Notes: a model not told the origin generated them from the sequence alone. A stretch of 64,000 bases of DNA from Motacilla alba alba (GCF_015832195.1 NC_052020.1:1736001-1800000), one strand, 5' to 3'. Shown: positions 12,269 through 52,200, counted from the first letter of the stretch. Numbers and translations are program-made.

Positions 12269-15027
12269 TAGGATTAGTAAAAGAGGATCCTCCTGAAAGA
12301 TGATGTAAAGTCTAGGATTGCTTACTTGGTAATGTGGCCAGTTACAGGTTAGTTCAAAACATGAGATCAAATCTTAATGGTAAAATGTGCCTGTACTTTC
12401 TTAGTAAAGCATTTTATCTACTGCAAATACAATATTAGCATATTTCAAAATTTACCTCAAACTGTGCTGACTTTCAAAGTTGTTACTGACAATCTCAATC
12501 AACTGTTCTTTCCACAGATAAAGACTGAGGAGAATGACATCTGCAAACCAAAGTGTCCATTCATAAATGCCTTATTAGGAATATGGTGCTGGTTTTTTTG
12601 TCATACATTCTATTAATCACAAGAAAAACAGAGGATTAATTAAACTTGTTTTTCTTACTGCAACAAGATAAAAAGTGCTTTAGAGATTAACTGTAAACTT
12701 GTTGTTATTAGTGCCCAAAAGCAGATCAATAATTCATCTCTATTTCTTCCTGTACTTTGTTATTAATCACAAATTAATGGCCACACACACCAAGTGAAGG
12801 GAGGGACTCCAGTGTTTTTCCTCGGGAGATCCACATAATTTCATTTCAGATGTCACTGGGTGCTCCCATGCTGTCTGTTCAGGCAACAGAGGCAAAGCCA
12901 CACAATGTCACACCAGCCTTCAAGCTGCTCTGTAAACACTTTTTGTTCATACAAACTGTAATGTATGCTCACCAAAAAAAGGTTTTCAAAGAAATTTAAA
13001 TTCCTAATAAAATTACACGGACCTTTTATTTTGGAAGTGAATGAAGTTGCCCAAAAGTGGTTGAATACGTGACAGGTTTATACCCTGTTATTAAGATAGT
13101 TGACTTTCAAAATCAGTAATAGAATTTTGCTAATTGATTGTATTGTCTTCTCTGATGTTTGGTTTTGCAGCCTGTTTTGATATTGACCTTTAAATCTCCC
13201 CCCATAATGATCTGGAGTATTCTTTTCTGTCTTGTTCTTTCTCACACCTTCTTTTTTCTTCACTTTGCGAGATTTTTGTGAGATTATTCCAGGAAGAATC
13301 ACATGGTGTGTGATTTCATTGTAAAGGAAGGAAAGCCACAGCTGCTTGAAATGAAAGAAGCAATTCCACAGGGAATGGTTAAGCCATGCTACCAACATCC
13401 TCCTGTTAAAAAACTTGTATACGATTCACTGTTTTGTTTTTATAACACAGTCAAAAGCAATATATTTTCAAGATTAAATTAATCAATAACAAAATATTAA
13501 AGTAAGCATTTCCAAGCAGGGTCTTCAGATCACTTGTTAGTCAAACCAGGAGGCTTTTCTTCTGCTTTTTCTCTGGGCTGTTTAAATTGTTTATGGGACT
13601 GTCTTTCTTGCATGGCTTACCTTTTTTACTACTGACAGAAATTTAGGTGAGCATTAAGGCATATTACCCAACTGATGCTGGAACCAAAACATCTGGAACA
13701 TCTGTCATTTGGGCACCATGGCAAGTGGAGGTGGATACATCCCTTGGTGAGCAAGAGCCATACCTTCCCCTCCTTTGCTCTGTGTCATACAAATTTCTTT
13801 TTTCTTTGTTTCACTCTTACCAACTCAGGCTAAGGAAGTAGTAGAGACGGGAGATTACAAAAGATCAATTCAGTGACAGAAGGATTTGAACATTTCTTGG
13901 AATATGAGAGACTGATAGCTGAGGCTCTTGATTCACTGCAGCCACAGCCATAGCCCAGGAGTAATCTCAAGCTAACCCACTTCACTGTGAAGTCCTGTGA
14001 AAATAAAGCTTCCATTCTAACAGACAATTAAGGAATACCAGGAGCTTTGAATTTGAGGAAAATATATAGTAAGGGCCTTCTTTCTGTTTCTTCTGTTCTG
14101 TTAAAAGGGAACACAGAGTTAATTCTAGTGAGCAGAAACGCTGTGGAGACTCTCCTGCCTGGTGGTGACAGCTCCAGAGCAGAATTTCAGCGCCTGCAGA
14201 GTGCCAGTTTCCAGCAGTGCTCAGTCACCGGGGTCACAGGGACAATTCTGAGGAACTTGGTTTATCTTCACTGTAGTGGCATCAGTGCCTTCACAACACA
14301 TTGCCTCCATAGGGAGGAGAATGGATATTTCGATAGAGGAATAGCACTCGATTCTCCAAAGTGTCATAGTCTGTGCATTGAAATATCAGTCAGGGAATTG
14401 ATCTTAAATGAGGGCCAGTGGTTGAATACTAAATAGTGCTGCTATTTCAACCCAACTAAAATTATTTGAGCTTGTATGCTTTCTGTTAAGTAGTTTTTGT
14501 GTCCTCTCAAATTAAATTAATACACAAGAACAAATAAGCCACTGATGGCCCAAAGGATTCTATTCTAAATAAAACGTGGAGTATTTATATTTAGTAATAT
14601 AAACAGTAAATTACTGTTGCATAAGGCTGGCATTGTATGAGCAAGTTTCTAGGCTAAAAAAATATTCTAAGGCAAGAAAATGAATTAACTAGAAAGTGCT
14701 TTATAGAAAACGACCTTTTCTTTTTACTCATATGAAATACATACACGCACAAAAATGTCCTTTAAAATAATTTGCCTAAAAATTAAATTCTGATTTCTTA
14801 GATTTTCATTTCTGTCTTTTTCAAAACTGAATGTCTTCACTATAGAAAAATGAGAGAGAAGTGTCTTTAATTGGGCAAGTATGATTGAGACATATGGAAA
14901 AAAAAATCAAATGTAAGTTTTCTCAAACACATATTTGGAAAGGGCGTTTGATGTATATAATTTTTGAATGTATTTCATTTTCAGGTTATTTAAAATGAGC
15001 CCAAAAATTTTGGGGTTTTGTCTGAGA

Positions 15028-15072
<45 letters not shown>
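15028..15072. repeat. (ATT)n trinucleotide microsatellite
   Basis: About 14 perfect TTA/ATT units. A poly-Tyr stretch in a plus-strand open frame here is its translation, not a gene. Confidence 0.96.
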
Positions 15073-15074
<2 letters not shown>

Positions 15075-18000
15075 TAAAAAGCATATGTCAACAGTGTTTT
15101 CATGTTCATGCAGTGGACAATACTGTCTCACAAAGCTCAGCCAATCCACTTCTTTGTAGTCCCATCACACTTGCAGTCAAGAAAAAGCCATTAAAAGCCA
15201 TCACCTTCAGGATTCCTGGAGCAGAGGCAGACGGTCAGTGTTCACCTCGCAGTGCTGCCTTGTGGTTTTCTGGGTGAGACTTGTATGTGCCATGCAGCAT
15301 CTTTCCTACATCCATACATCATGTCCATGTATATACACACACATTATATATATATTACACATCACAAGCATCACGGTTAATTGGGTGTTTCCTCTATGCA
15401 GGGTAAACTGTGCTTTATTGACTCTATGATCAGACATAATTCCACAGAAAAACACAACTGAGAAGAAAGCTGACCTTACCTGTATTTGATTCAATTTTAA
15501 TTCCACAAAGCAAAGTTTACAAAAAGGATAAAAACATTGGAATTTTCTAGATTAAAAATAAAAAGAGTTTTGTTGGTTTTTCTGATGTTTACCTTGAAGA
15601 AAATTATCATGTTCTCCTCACAAACTCTTTTAGTGCAGGCCCATTGGTGGCATCTAGCCAGTATTGGCACATTCAATGGATTATACAATGCGAACTCTAA
15701 TTAAATGGCAATCTTCCAATCTTAACAATGCAATACTTTATCTTTTATAAGCTTTCTCATAATTCATTTTCTGCTTCCAAGCATCGTTTTTGAAGAGGAT
15801 GCAAGTGCAAAATGCTCAGGGCAGTCAAGGCCTGTAAGTGCCCCTGTGGCCCTGGCAGAGAAGCATGTTAGACATGAGGCTGGGTGCCACAGAATGTGGC
15901 AATCAGCTTCTGAGCCAACTTCTGACCCCACCTTAGTCTCAGGAGAGAATGACCAGATATTTAGGATTTATTTGTACTCAAGTTTTTTCTCCTCACTGTC
16001 CCTTCCATTTCAAACTGTTCTATGAGTCTCTGTGAAAAAGTGAGGAATTTTGTCAGCTCTTCTGTAAGCTTTTCCTCAAGTTTCCTACAATGCTTTATTT
16101 CCTGTAATTTCTAACTTATCCATGTGTTTCATGTCTGACTTTAACTCTGTTTCATACTTATTCTTTATCTACTTACTTATAGATAAGAGCCTGTCACAGG
16201 TTAAACCATTGCTAAAAATGTGATTTTGTATTGTTTTCTAACCTCTCACCTGTGGTGTTTGAAAGAAACTGTTTCACCTGAAACAAGAATTGCAAGGACT
16301 ATGTGTTTCTAATGTGAAAATTTTACCAAGGAGACATTTGCCAGCAATCATTTTGAACATTAATTCCCAAACATGGCAGGTATTTTCTAAGCACTTGACC
16401 TCAGGATAACCAAGCACACAGGCTTCTGTAGTGGCTCATAAGTAAACAGAAAATTCATTTCATTCTTAGCTGTGCTTGGGGTTGCAGCTGAGTTAAGAGA
16501 CATCAAGCAAAGCTAGAATAGCAACATAAGACACTAACTGGATAGAGAGGATATCCATAGATAACTAATTAAAATATCTGATTGTAGCTCTAGGTCCTTC
16601 GATTATTTACTCTTAAATCTCCCAGCTCAATGAAAATTATTAATGCAAAAGACACAGACAAATTTCAAATAAGTACAAAAGCAGCTGCTGTTAAGTAGTT
16701 AATCTAGACGTATACTAGCCTTTAAACTGCTTCACAGCTTATCATGAAAGGAACAAAGCATTTCATCTTTCAGAGGCAGCAACTGAGACTGTGATGTTAT
16801 CTTTCTTATGGTACAGCTTTGAGCTGTGACATTTATTCTGACTTTCACCCTCATTCCTATTCCTAGCTTCATGCTGAAAGAGAATTTAATTTGTATTTGC
16901 AGATATTCTTTTATAAATTTTATTCAACCTTTACCTTGAGGCTTTCTTTTTCCCCTTAGACAAGTTTTTTTAAAATTTGATCAATTGAATTTCACGATCA
17001 CTTTTGAAAGTAAAGAACACTTTATGATAGCTTTATCTCTGCAACAAAGAGTATGTGTTAACAGAAAGGATCCCACTGAGGGAGAGTCAAATATTTTAAG
17101 ACTTGTCAATTTGACTGATACTGTCTATATGGAATCATTTGAGGACATGAAGATGAACATCTGAGGTGTTATTCTGGCTCATCTAAATGCCAAGTTTCCT
17201 AACAATTTAAATGGAGCCTGGATTACGCCCCTTTTTTTTACTTACCTCGTTGGAAAGATAACCAAGCAATAAATAAAAATGTGAGGGACAATTCCTTTTT
17301 ATTTTCCCTCGACATAGGAAGTGACTGGGGAGTACCAGATGGGGAACAGAACAGAAATTGGTGACAAGACAAAACCATGAAGTGACTATGAACATGGTCT
17401 GATTGACAAACAGAAGCGATTCGAGCTTCTGAGACTTCCAAAAAGGGAGCACCACACCATGCATGTGCAACAGGCCTGCAGAGCAAGTCTTTGAACCTCT
17501 GCAGAAAACAAACCTCTGAGCAGAAAGAGCACAGCTCAGAGGAGGCTGAAGAGATATAGTTCATCAATGCTACTTTATAAAAAATGAAGTAGCAAGAGAA
17601 AAACATAAACCTATTTACCGAGAAGAAATGTAGTTTAGATGAAGGGTCCTGTCCCCTCAACTCTCCTTTTTCCTAAAGCAGAGAGAGCTGTTGATGCTTG
17701 TCCTTGAAGAACCCAATTATTTTCTTTATTTCCCCCTTCTTCCTTCTCTGTCATGTTCCTGATAATTGCTTCCTGTATTTTCACATGAATAGAAGTCTGT
17801 GAAGAAGTAAAAACCTTAAGACCTATCATGCTCCTTCTTCTTCCCAAAAGAATGGATTCTTCTGCTCTGCCATTGAAAGAGGAAGTGAAGAAGACAAAGG
17901 AGAAGCAGAGAGCTAAAAAAAGAATGTGGAGATTCCTTGAGTAATGTAGCATTCATAGGCAATTGTTAGGTCCTTATTGAGTTGTAGCTGGCTGAACAGT

Positions 18001-18844
18001 GCAGTGTCTAAAGCCCGGATTAAAGTCTCTCCTGTGTTCTACATAATTCAAGGGTCTCAAGCTAAGGAAAAAACCCACCTATATTTAATGAAAGGAAATT
18101 ATTTAAATAATTCCAAGATAGACAACCTGTAAGATTCTGAAAATTAAGAAGAATTGATTTTTACTTAGTTTGTATTTTCTGAGCTGTGCATTTACCACAA
18201 TAAATACAACAGTGATTTTGAAGCCCCTACTTATCCTGATTTTCAGTCTTTCAGGTGAAAAGCACTGGGCTTGTTACTGCTGTGGTTAGTGGTCTGAAGC
18301 CTTTTCCTCAGTTTGATGTTTCTGCATTATTCTACTTGGTGAAAGAAAATTATTGAAAAGTAAAAATTTTATTAGAAAACCACTTATTGTTTAATATAGG
18401 ATTTCTTAAAGTTACGGATTGCTATGGGATTTTATCTAGAAAATGGATGGAAAGTAGTATGTTTCAGTTAAGGAGCCTTGTTGGATAATCAGGAGAAGGA
18501 AAAATTCCACAAACAATGTGTGCCTCTTAATTTTCTTTCATCTTTCCGAGGTTCACTGCATCTCTCACACTGATCCTCCTGCTTCTTTTTCTTCCACACC
18601 TATGCCAGCCATCCTTCTGAGAGGACAAACAATATTTGAGAGAGACAGGTGCCTCTCCCACCACAGGCGTGCACACGGTTGGAGGCAAGAACAGACAATG
18701 TCAAAGGTTGGGTGTGGAGCAGAGCTCCCAGCTGAGATACTCTCTCCATGTCAGTAGCAGAATTTTTTCTGCAGTGACTATAATTCTAGTAATCTATATT
18801 AAAACACATCTAAAAATTACAAGAAACTCTAGTGGTCCTTTTTA

Positions 18845-20626
18845 TATAAAAGGATAAATAGAGCATTTTATTAACACTTTTTGCAGCAACAAAAGTGACA
18901 CAGTCCACATCTTTTTCATTAAACACAGCAAAAGCTATGGTCACGTTTTACATCACTTTGAGGCACAAAGCAAAATACTTCTTTTTCTTAAGGTCAAGGT
19001 ATGATTTGCATTAAAAAAAAAGGAGAAAAAACAATCCTCAAGTTGTATATTGCGGTAGCAGGGTTTCCAATCACTAGCACAATACAATGAACAGACCAAG
19101 AATCCAGAATGGATTATTACATACAATAATATTCATTTGATTGAATTAAGAAATGGATCATTGTTGTCATTTTAGAGTATTAAGAAGTGGTCTGGTGTTG
19201 CTAACTTCAGTTGGTTCAGTTTGGTTCAATCCCAACAACCCCAAGTATATACAACAAGCTAAATGTAGGTTAATATATCATCTAGAAGATTATGCACTTC
19301 ATAATGCATTGCACTTATTGCTTGGTACACTAATGTTGCAGTCACTGTTGAGTTATGCTAAAAGGACAAGCGTGACGCTTGTTGGCTTCTTTCAACCCAA
19401 CACTAGTTATTTACCACTTTGGTTTATTGTGAGATTTTATGTTAGTCATATTCAGTGTCCATTATTATTAGGTTTGATTGAAAGACAAATACATCTTTTA
19501 TTTCAGGGATTTCTAAAATAACAGCATTTTCTATAATTACAGTATCTTCAATAAACATATCTATGTATACAACTGTGGCACAATGTGTAAAAATATGAAA
19601 GCTATTAAGGGAAGAATAAGGGTTAAATTATTCTCTGTTTCTTCTATTGGTTTCAAAATATCCTGCAAAACAAATGCATCCTTTTTATAGGGCTATTTGC
19701 TCATAGTAAACTTCTCTTTGGAATTTTGTAAAAGACTATATTCTTTTCTATGTTATATTGGGTTTTTTTTTTCTCTTTCTAAAGACATCAGTACAAATTC
19801 AGAATATAATGCAAAGAATAGAATAATAAAGCTTGTTTTTTGATAAAGGGATTTGCCAGGCTGCCTGAAAAGTCAGACTCAATATTTTATATTGTTTTTA
19901 TATTAGTTGGTAAATGCAGGGAAGAACATGACGATGTCTATAATTTCATGAGATTCTGTAAAGGATAGAAATAAGGATTTGTGCCCAAACATTCAGTATA
20001 AAACTCCTAAATAATTCCTTTATTTATCACAGAGTAGCCTGCAGCATGTAATCACGATAAACATACAATATGCCCTATTCGTTCTTTAGGCTTGATACAA
20101 TTACCATTGAGGGAACTGGATCAATCCTCGTACACGCCCAGGACTCAACCTTTCTTCTTTAAGAAAGTTCTTGTCCTAGACTAAACACACAACTCCTACA
20201 TTGCACTGAGTAAATGTGTGTCTTTAACACAACCTCAATACAGTGTAACAAATATATAAGTGCATTTTTAATGGTCAAGTAATTTTGGCTTTCTAAAAAG
20301 AGCATTAGATGTGCCAACTTGGTTGCTTAGTTGTGCTTTAATCTGTAATTATGAGTTTTAGCTCTTGTATACTGTAAAGTATCTACTTGCCTCTATAGTT
20401 TTGACCAATAAACCCTTAAAACTCTAATGTTTATAGAACAAATATAACCTAATGAAAGTGATAACATCACAACTCATACAGATTGCACTTTGATGTATTT
20501 TTTTACAGTAAGACCTTCCTGTTTGATATGTGTTTACATGTTTATACCACATTTTATTTCTGTGTGCAAACAATCACAATGAATTTAATCACAAACACTA
20601 CAAAATATACCAAATATTTAGGTTTG
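18845..20626 (-). other. SLC17A6: SLC17A6 probable 3' untranslated region
   Basis: AT-rich sequence following the stop codon in the gene's orientation. AATAAA signals in the mRNA sense occur at 20553-20558 (about 70 nt after the stop), near 20020, and at 18867-18872. The last would give an end near 18845 and a 3'UTR of about 1.8 kb. Which signal is used cannot be decided without transcripts. A chance open frame on the opposite strand at 19153-19521 looks non-coding. Confidence 0.55.
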
Positions 20627-47701
<27,075 letters not shown>

Positions 47702-47830
47702 TCCTTTGGGGATGCTCGCTGGATAATGCTCTGCTCTGGATACGGCACTGCTACGAGCAACGATGGTTCATATTGGTTTGATCTCTTAACTTTTCGTCCT
47801 CATTCAATGGCTATCGGTTCACCTACGGGT
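47702..47830 (-). promoter_or_regulatory. SLC17A6: SLC17A6 5' leader with two short uORFs
   Basis: Sequence immediately 5' of the start codon, probably transcribed as the 5'UTR. In the sense strand it contains two tiny upstream reading frames, at 47786-47803 (five codons then TAA) and 47751-47771 (six codons then TAG), both ending before the main ATG. A pyrimidine stretch ending in TAG at about 47825 could be an acceptor for an upstream noncoding exon. The transcription start is not identifiable and no TATA box was seen. Confidence 0.5.
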
Positions 47831-48366
47831 AAAGGGAGAGTGAGAGGAAGAGTGCGCGCGTGTGTGTGTGAGCGAGGTGGAGACGGCGTGCGGAGTCGGG
47901 GGGGGCGAGGGCGAGGAGCGCGCCTGTGTGCGGCAGCCAGAGGGGCGTCGGAGCGCGCTGCAGGCAGCCCCCGGGCTTCCCGGCAGCGCAGAGTTGCCAG
48001 GCTCGGTCAGAACCTCTCCTCGGCCTGGCCGGGTTCAGCAGCGGCGGGCGGAGGCAGAGCCATGCCCGGCGCGGAGGGGCCGGAGCTCTCCGTGCGGGAG
48101 CGTTCGAGGCGGTGCGGGCTCTGCGTGCCCCCGGCTGCGGCGCTGGCGGGGGCGGGGTGCGCTCGCCGCCCTGGGCAGCGCTGCCAAGTCCCCGGAGCCG
48201 CGGGACGACCCCCCGGGCGGCGCGGAGCCGCGGCGTGCCCGCTGCCCCCGCCCGCGATCTCTCTCTCCCTCCCCCCGTCCGTCCCTCCGTCCGTCCCTCC
48301 TTCCGTCCCTCCGCGCGGCGCTGCCCCCGGCGCGGCCGCGGCTCCGCTCCCCGGGCGCTTCAGCCC

Positions 48367-48387
48367 TTCAGCACCGCGGCCAGCGCC
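48367..48387 (+). promoter_or_regulatory. RE1/NRSE-like REST binding motif
   Basis: The sequence starts TTCAGCACC, continues with a two-base spacer GC, and ends GGCCAGCGCC. The classical 21-bp RE1 is TTCAGCACC-AC-GGACAGCGCC, so it matches 19 of 21 positions, with one difference in the variable spacer and one A-to-C change in the right half. It lies about 670 bp upstream of the SLC17A6 ATG within the CpG island. REST represses neuronal genes in non-neuronal cells, which fits a glutamatergic-neuron gene. Binding is inferred. Confidence 0.6.
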
Positions 48388-48426
48388 GCGCCCCGCCCGC
48401 TCCGCTCCGCCGCTGCTCCCGCACAG

Positions 48427-49051
48427 CCCCGCTGCTCCCCGCACAGCGCGGTGCTCCCCGCACAGCCCCGCTGCTCCCCGCACAGCGCGGTGCTCCCCGC
48501 ACAGCGCGGTGCTCCCCGCACAGCCCCGCTGCTCCCCGCACAGCCCCGCTGCTCCCCGCACAGCCCCGCTGCTCCCCGCACAGCGCGGTGCTCCCGCACA
48601 GCCCCGCTGCTCCCCGCACAGCCCCGCTGCTCCCCGCACAGCCCCGCTGCTCCCCGCACAGCGCGGTGCTCCCCGCACAGCCCCGCTGCTCCCCGCACAG
48701 CCCCGCTGCTCCCCGCACAGCCCCGCTGCTCCCCGCACAGCCCCGCTGCTCCCCGCACAGCGCGGTGCTCCCCGCACAGCGCGGTGCTCCCCGCACAGCC
48801 CCGCTGCTCCCCGCACAGCCCCGCTGCTCCCCGCACAGCCCCGCTGCTCCCCGCACAGCCCCGCTGCTCTCCGCACATCGCGGTGCTCCCGCACAGCGCG
48901 GTGCTCCCCGCACAGCGCGGTGCTCCCCGCACAGCCCCGCTGCTCCCCGCACAGCCCCGCTGCTCCCCGCACAGCGCGGTGCTCCCCGCACAGCGCGGTG
49001 CTCCCCGCACAGCCCCGCTGCTCCCCGCGCAGCGCGGTGCTCCCCGCACAG
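48427..49051. repeat. Two-type GC-rich minisatellite, 32 units
   Basis: A tandem array of two unit types. P (20 bp) is CCCCGCTGCTCCCCGCACAG and Q (19 bp) is CGCGGTGCTCCCCGCACAG; they share the last 14 bases. Read by eye the order is P Q P Q Q P P P Q P P P Q P P P P Q Q P P P P Q Q Q P P Q Q P Q, i.e. 19 P and 13 Q. Two Q units (48584-48601, 48879-48896) lack one C, and the P at 48859-48878 has two substitutions. A partial unit precedes the array. Stop codons are absent in most frames, so long spurious open frames cross it. Confidence 0.95.
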
Positions 49052-49165
49052 CACGGAAAAAACGTGGCCTTGGTGCAGCCAGCCCTACTCCTGGGCACAC
49101 CGGGGCCAGCCGCAATGGTGCTGCTGTAGTGCTATAAACAGACAACACTCGTTCTCTGTTTCTGT

Positions 49166-49212
49166 AGATATAGGTTTATATAGGTATATAGATACAGGTT
49201 TATATGGGTATA
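49166..49212. repeat. Imperfect tandem repeat of about 24 bp
   Basis: Two similar copies containing AGATA(T/C)AGGTTTATAT(A/G)GGTATA, immediately outside the GC-rich island. Confidence 0.7.
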
Positions 49213-52200
49213 TTTACCTCTATACCCACGTTTACTCACGCAGCTTATTTTAGGTCATGTTAGGAATCCATTAGTGACTGCTTTCTCAAAAGCACTTAAT
49301 ATTTTCCACCTCTTTTTTGGTCCTCTGTTTTCATGCCTCTGAGTAGGCCACTGTCACACTCAATCTTGATTTGTGGTGTTTACAGCACTGGAATGAACTG
49401 AGCATATTCTGAAGAGAATTATTTTTCCTTTCAGAATCTAATAATAATAAATTTTTATTTCTTTGAAGAGAATGGAAGATGCAAAACTCGATATTTCTAA
49501 GTCATAGCCATTATATTTCTGTTATTTAATTTTAAAGTTTCTGTAATGTGCTACTTTAAAAAAAAAAAATTAAAAATTGTGTTTTAAGCAAGTCCTTCTA
49601 ATATTATTAGGCTCCTTCACTTGTCCAGTGGGTAACGAAATGCAAACTATATTTTCAAAGGAAGATTCCCTGATGAAAACATGTGTTGTAGTTGCAATAT
49701 GTGAAAAGAAGCTGCTCTTTGGGTTTATAGAAATATTTCTTTCAGATGTTGCCCTCTGCTGGAGGGTTAATGAAGTTTTACAGCTCCAAAGCACATTTAT
49801 ACAAGACCAATTATTTTAATATTGAAATTCCCATAATGGCTTATCCATGTAGAATTTAAATAATTCCTTTCAAAATTGTTAAAGAATTACAAAGTACTAG
49901 AATAGAAAATAAATTATAAATAAACCATATGAAATGGAAATGTTGCTAATTAGCATCACCCCACAGCCCTGATTCCTACATCGTGGTAGCTATTGGATGT
50001 AGTTTGCAGCATTGTCACTACCATTGCAAACCTGAAAGGTTTTTTTCCCAGAAGAGGAAAAGCTGCACAGTTACATAAGCCCGTCTTCCCAGTGTTTCAT
50101 GGCTCCACTGTGCCATTGCAGATGCTCAAAGGAAACCCATATTAATAGATTTTTCTGAGAGGCAGCAGGAACAGAATATTGTTTTGCAGAGATGCATTAA
50201 ATGGGATTGGACTCTGTAATTCAAGCCTTTCAGAAAGGTACTGAATCCTTTTCTGAGCTGGAATTTGAGGCTGTAAAGCCTGCTGGGCTTTGTTTATTTA
50301 TGCTGTGCAAGGAGCTCTGGCCCTTTTTTTAGAAAGCTCATCTCAGGCATGGTTTTGATGCTATGGCTACTAAGTAGCAGCAATAAGTCTTAGCAAAATA
50401 ATAGTATTTAATAAATAAATTATGATTGATTTGAGAAAGATAAATAATTTATCATATCACACCAAAATGGAGAAGAAAAGTCCAGATGGCACATTCCTGG
50501 TTGCTTCTCTTAGGAGAGGAGAATTAGATAGCCCTTAATTGCATAAAATATGTAAAATAGCAAGCAATCCTGGTACTGTGAAATCCTACAGTGACTAGGC
50601 TCTGCTGCTGTAGCTGTCTGAAACAGAATTTTTTTGTCTATCAGATGGTACATCCAGGTATTACTGAGTCATGTCCTGATCAATCTCAGCTGGTTTGGCT
50701 TCACATAAGAGCAGTAGACAGCTAATCTCATTAGTTCTACAAAGCTTGTACAGTCTTCTCAGCTTTTTAAACACAATATATTAAGTATTTAACCTTGGTA
50801 GAATAAGCCATTTCTAGAAGAAATAGCACAAAACATCAATCAAAATTGCTATTGATAGCTATTTTTATAACAAACACCTGTCATAGACAGACCACTCACA
50901 AAAGTGCACTCAAACTTCAGGGAAATCACAATGAGCTCTTCCCACTGGTGTCAGTGGTAAAGGGAAATAGGAAGTTATGCAGAATGTTCTAGTCCAGATG
51001 ATCGCTGCTAAATGTTCACATATTGACCAGGAGGTAAGAGATTCAGCCAAAAGTTGCCAAGTAAAAACTGTGGCTCTGAAATGGCTCTAACAATATCTGT
51101 GGGATGATACGGTGTAATCCAAGATGCTGCAGATGTCTGTGTTTTTCACATAGAACAGAAAACTTATTGTTTTATCCTGAAATCCTGCAATTAAATACAA
51201 TTTTCTTCATGTCACTGGATTGTCTTTAACTTTTGCTCATGTGAAGGCTAATGGATCAAATCCTTACATGTCTTTTTATTTCTATAAATAGTTCATTTCT
51301 ACAAATTTTGAATGGAATTATTTCAAGAATTTAATCTCTTTCAGTAGTGAAGAATTACAGATGTGGATCTTAGCTCATTTTTTCTTATTGCTATGTATAT
51401 AATATCAAAATTTTCTACAATAACCCTCAGAATAGTGCTTAAATATAGTATAGCTCTCTTAGAGAAGTTCAAAGTCAGTACTCCAATATAAATAAATCCC
51501 TTCTCTTAAAGTTTCAGTCTTTCTGAAGGAAATTACACAGTAAGCTAAAATTTTCATCATGGTACCTTACCAGTGATTTAAAAACAGTAATTATTTAAAT
51601 TCTATTTTTGACCGTATCTTTGCTGTTGATTCACTGCAAAACAAATTTTCTCTTTCCCAAGCATCATGCAAGCAGAATTTATAAATGGACATATATTTTA
51701 TGATTCATTTTGAAAAATAGGCAGAGATGTGTTACTTTAACTTCATATGACCGTACATACAAAGTCTAAGACATTTTGTTATTCCTGTTTACAGAAAGGT
51801 GACAAAACACTGCTCTCAATAATACAGTGTCACCTTCAGGAAAAAAATCATGTGCTCAAAATCTTAGTTGCACCGTTAAGCCCCTATGTGTAATACAGAC
51901 TTCAGGTGCTGAGGATAGCATAAACACGCCTCAAAAACATGAATTATGACCTAATTATTACTCCTGCTTATGGGAGCTGTCCACTAAATCCAATGGAATT
52001 TGATGTCACCTGAAGAACAAAGCAATTTTTTACCTTCTTTGGGACTATGGAACTGCAAAATCCCACAGCAATGCCAAAATAATCATCATGCTTGCTGGGC
52101 CACCAGAAAGAAGGTTTTCTGGAAGACGCAAGAGCTTTGTAAACTCTTTTTTAGTAAAACTGTTTATTGAAAAAAAATCTATTAAAAGACAAGATTGAAA

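Larger units (their letters stand above)
72..18844. other. Downstream intergenic region, no functional gene seen
   Basis: AT-rich DNA between the window edge and the SLC17A6 3' end. Besides the separately listed retrocopy candidate, SINE, CR1 fragments and microsatellites, I see no exon with recognisable protein similarity and no RNA gene. Open frames of 60-140 codons (for example 14047-14436 and 17238-17660) have no recognisable domain and are consistent with chance. Confidence 0.7.
47840..49060. promoter_or_regulatory. CpG island in the SLC17A6 5' flank
   Basis: A stretch of very high GC and dense CpG that contrasts sharply with the AT-rich surroundings, starting just upstream of the SLC17A6 leader. 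Its proximal part (47840-48426) is unique sequence and the likely core promoter. Its distal part (48427-49051) is a minisatellite that itself supplies many CpGs. The assignment as promoter rests on position and composition. Confidence 0.7.

Noticed and set aside
14047..14436. 129-codon plus-strand frame
   Set aside because: No recognisable motif and no supporting context; length is within what chance gives in 64 kb.
17238..17952. 140- and 105-codon minus-strand frames downstream of SLC17A6
   Set aside because: No family features, overlapping in different frames, composition typical of translated AT-rich noncoding DNA.
19153..19521. 122-codon plus-strand frame
   Set aside because: Lies antisense within the probable SLC17A6 3'UTR and shows no domain.
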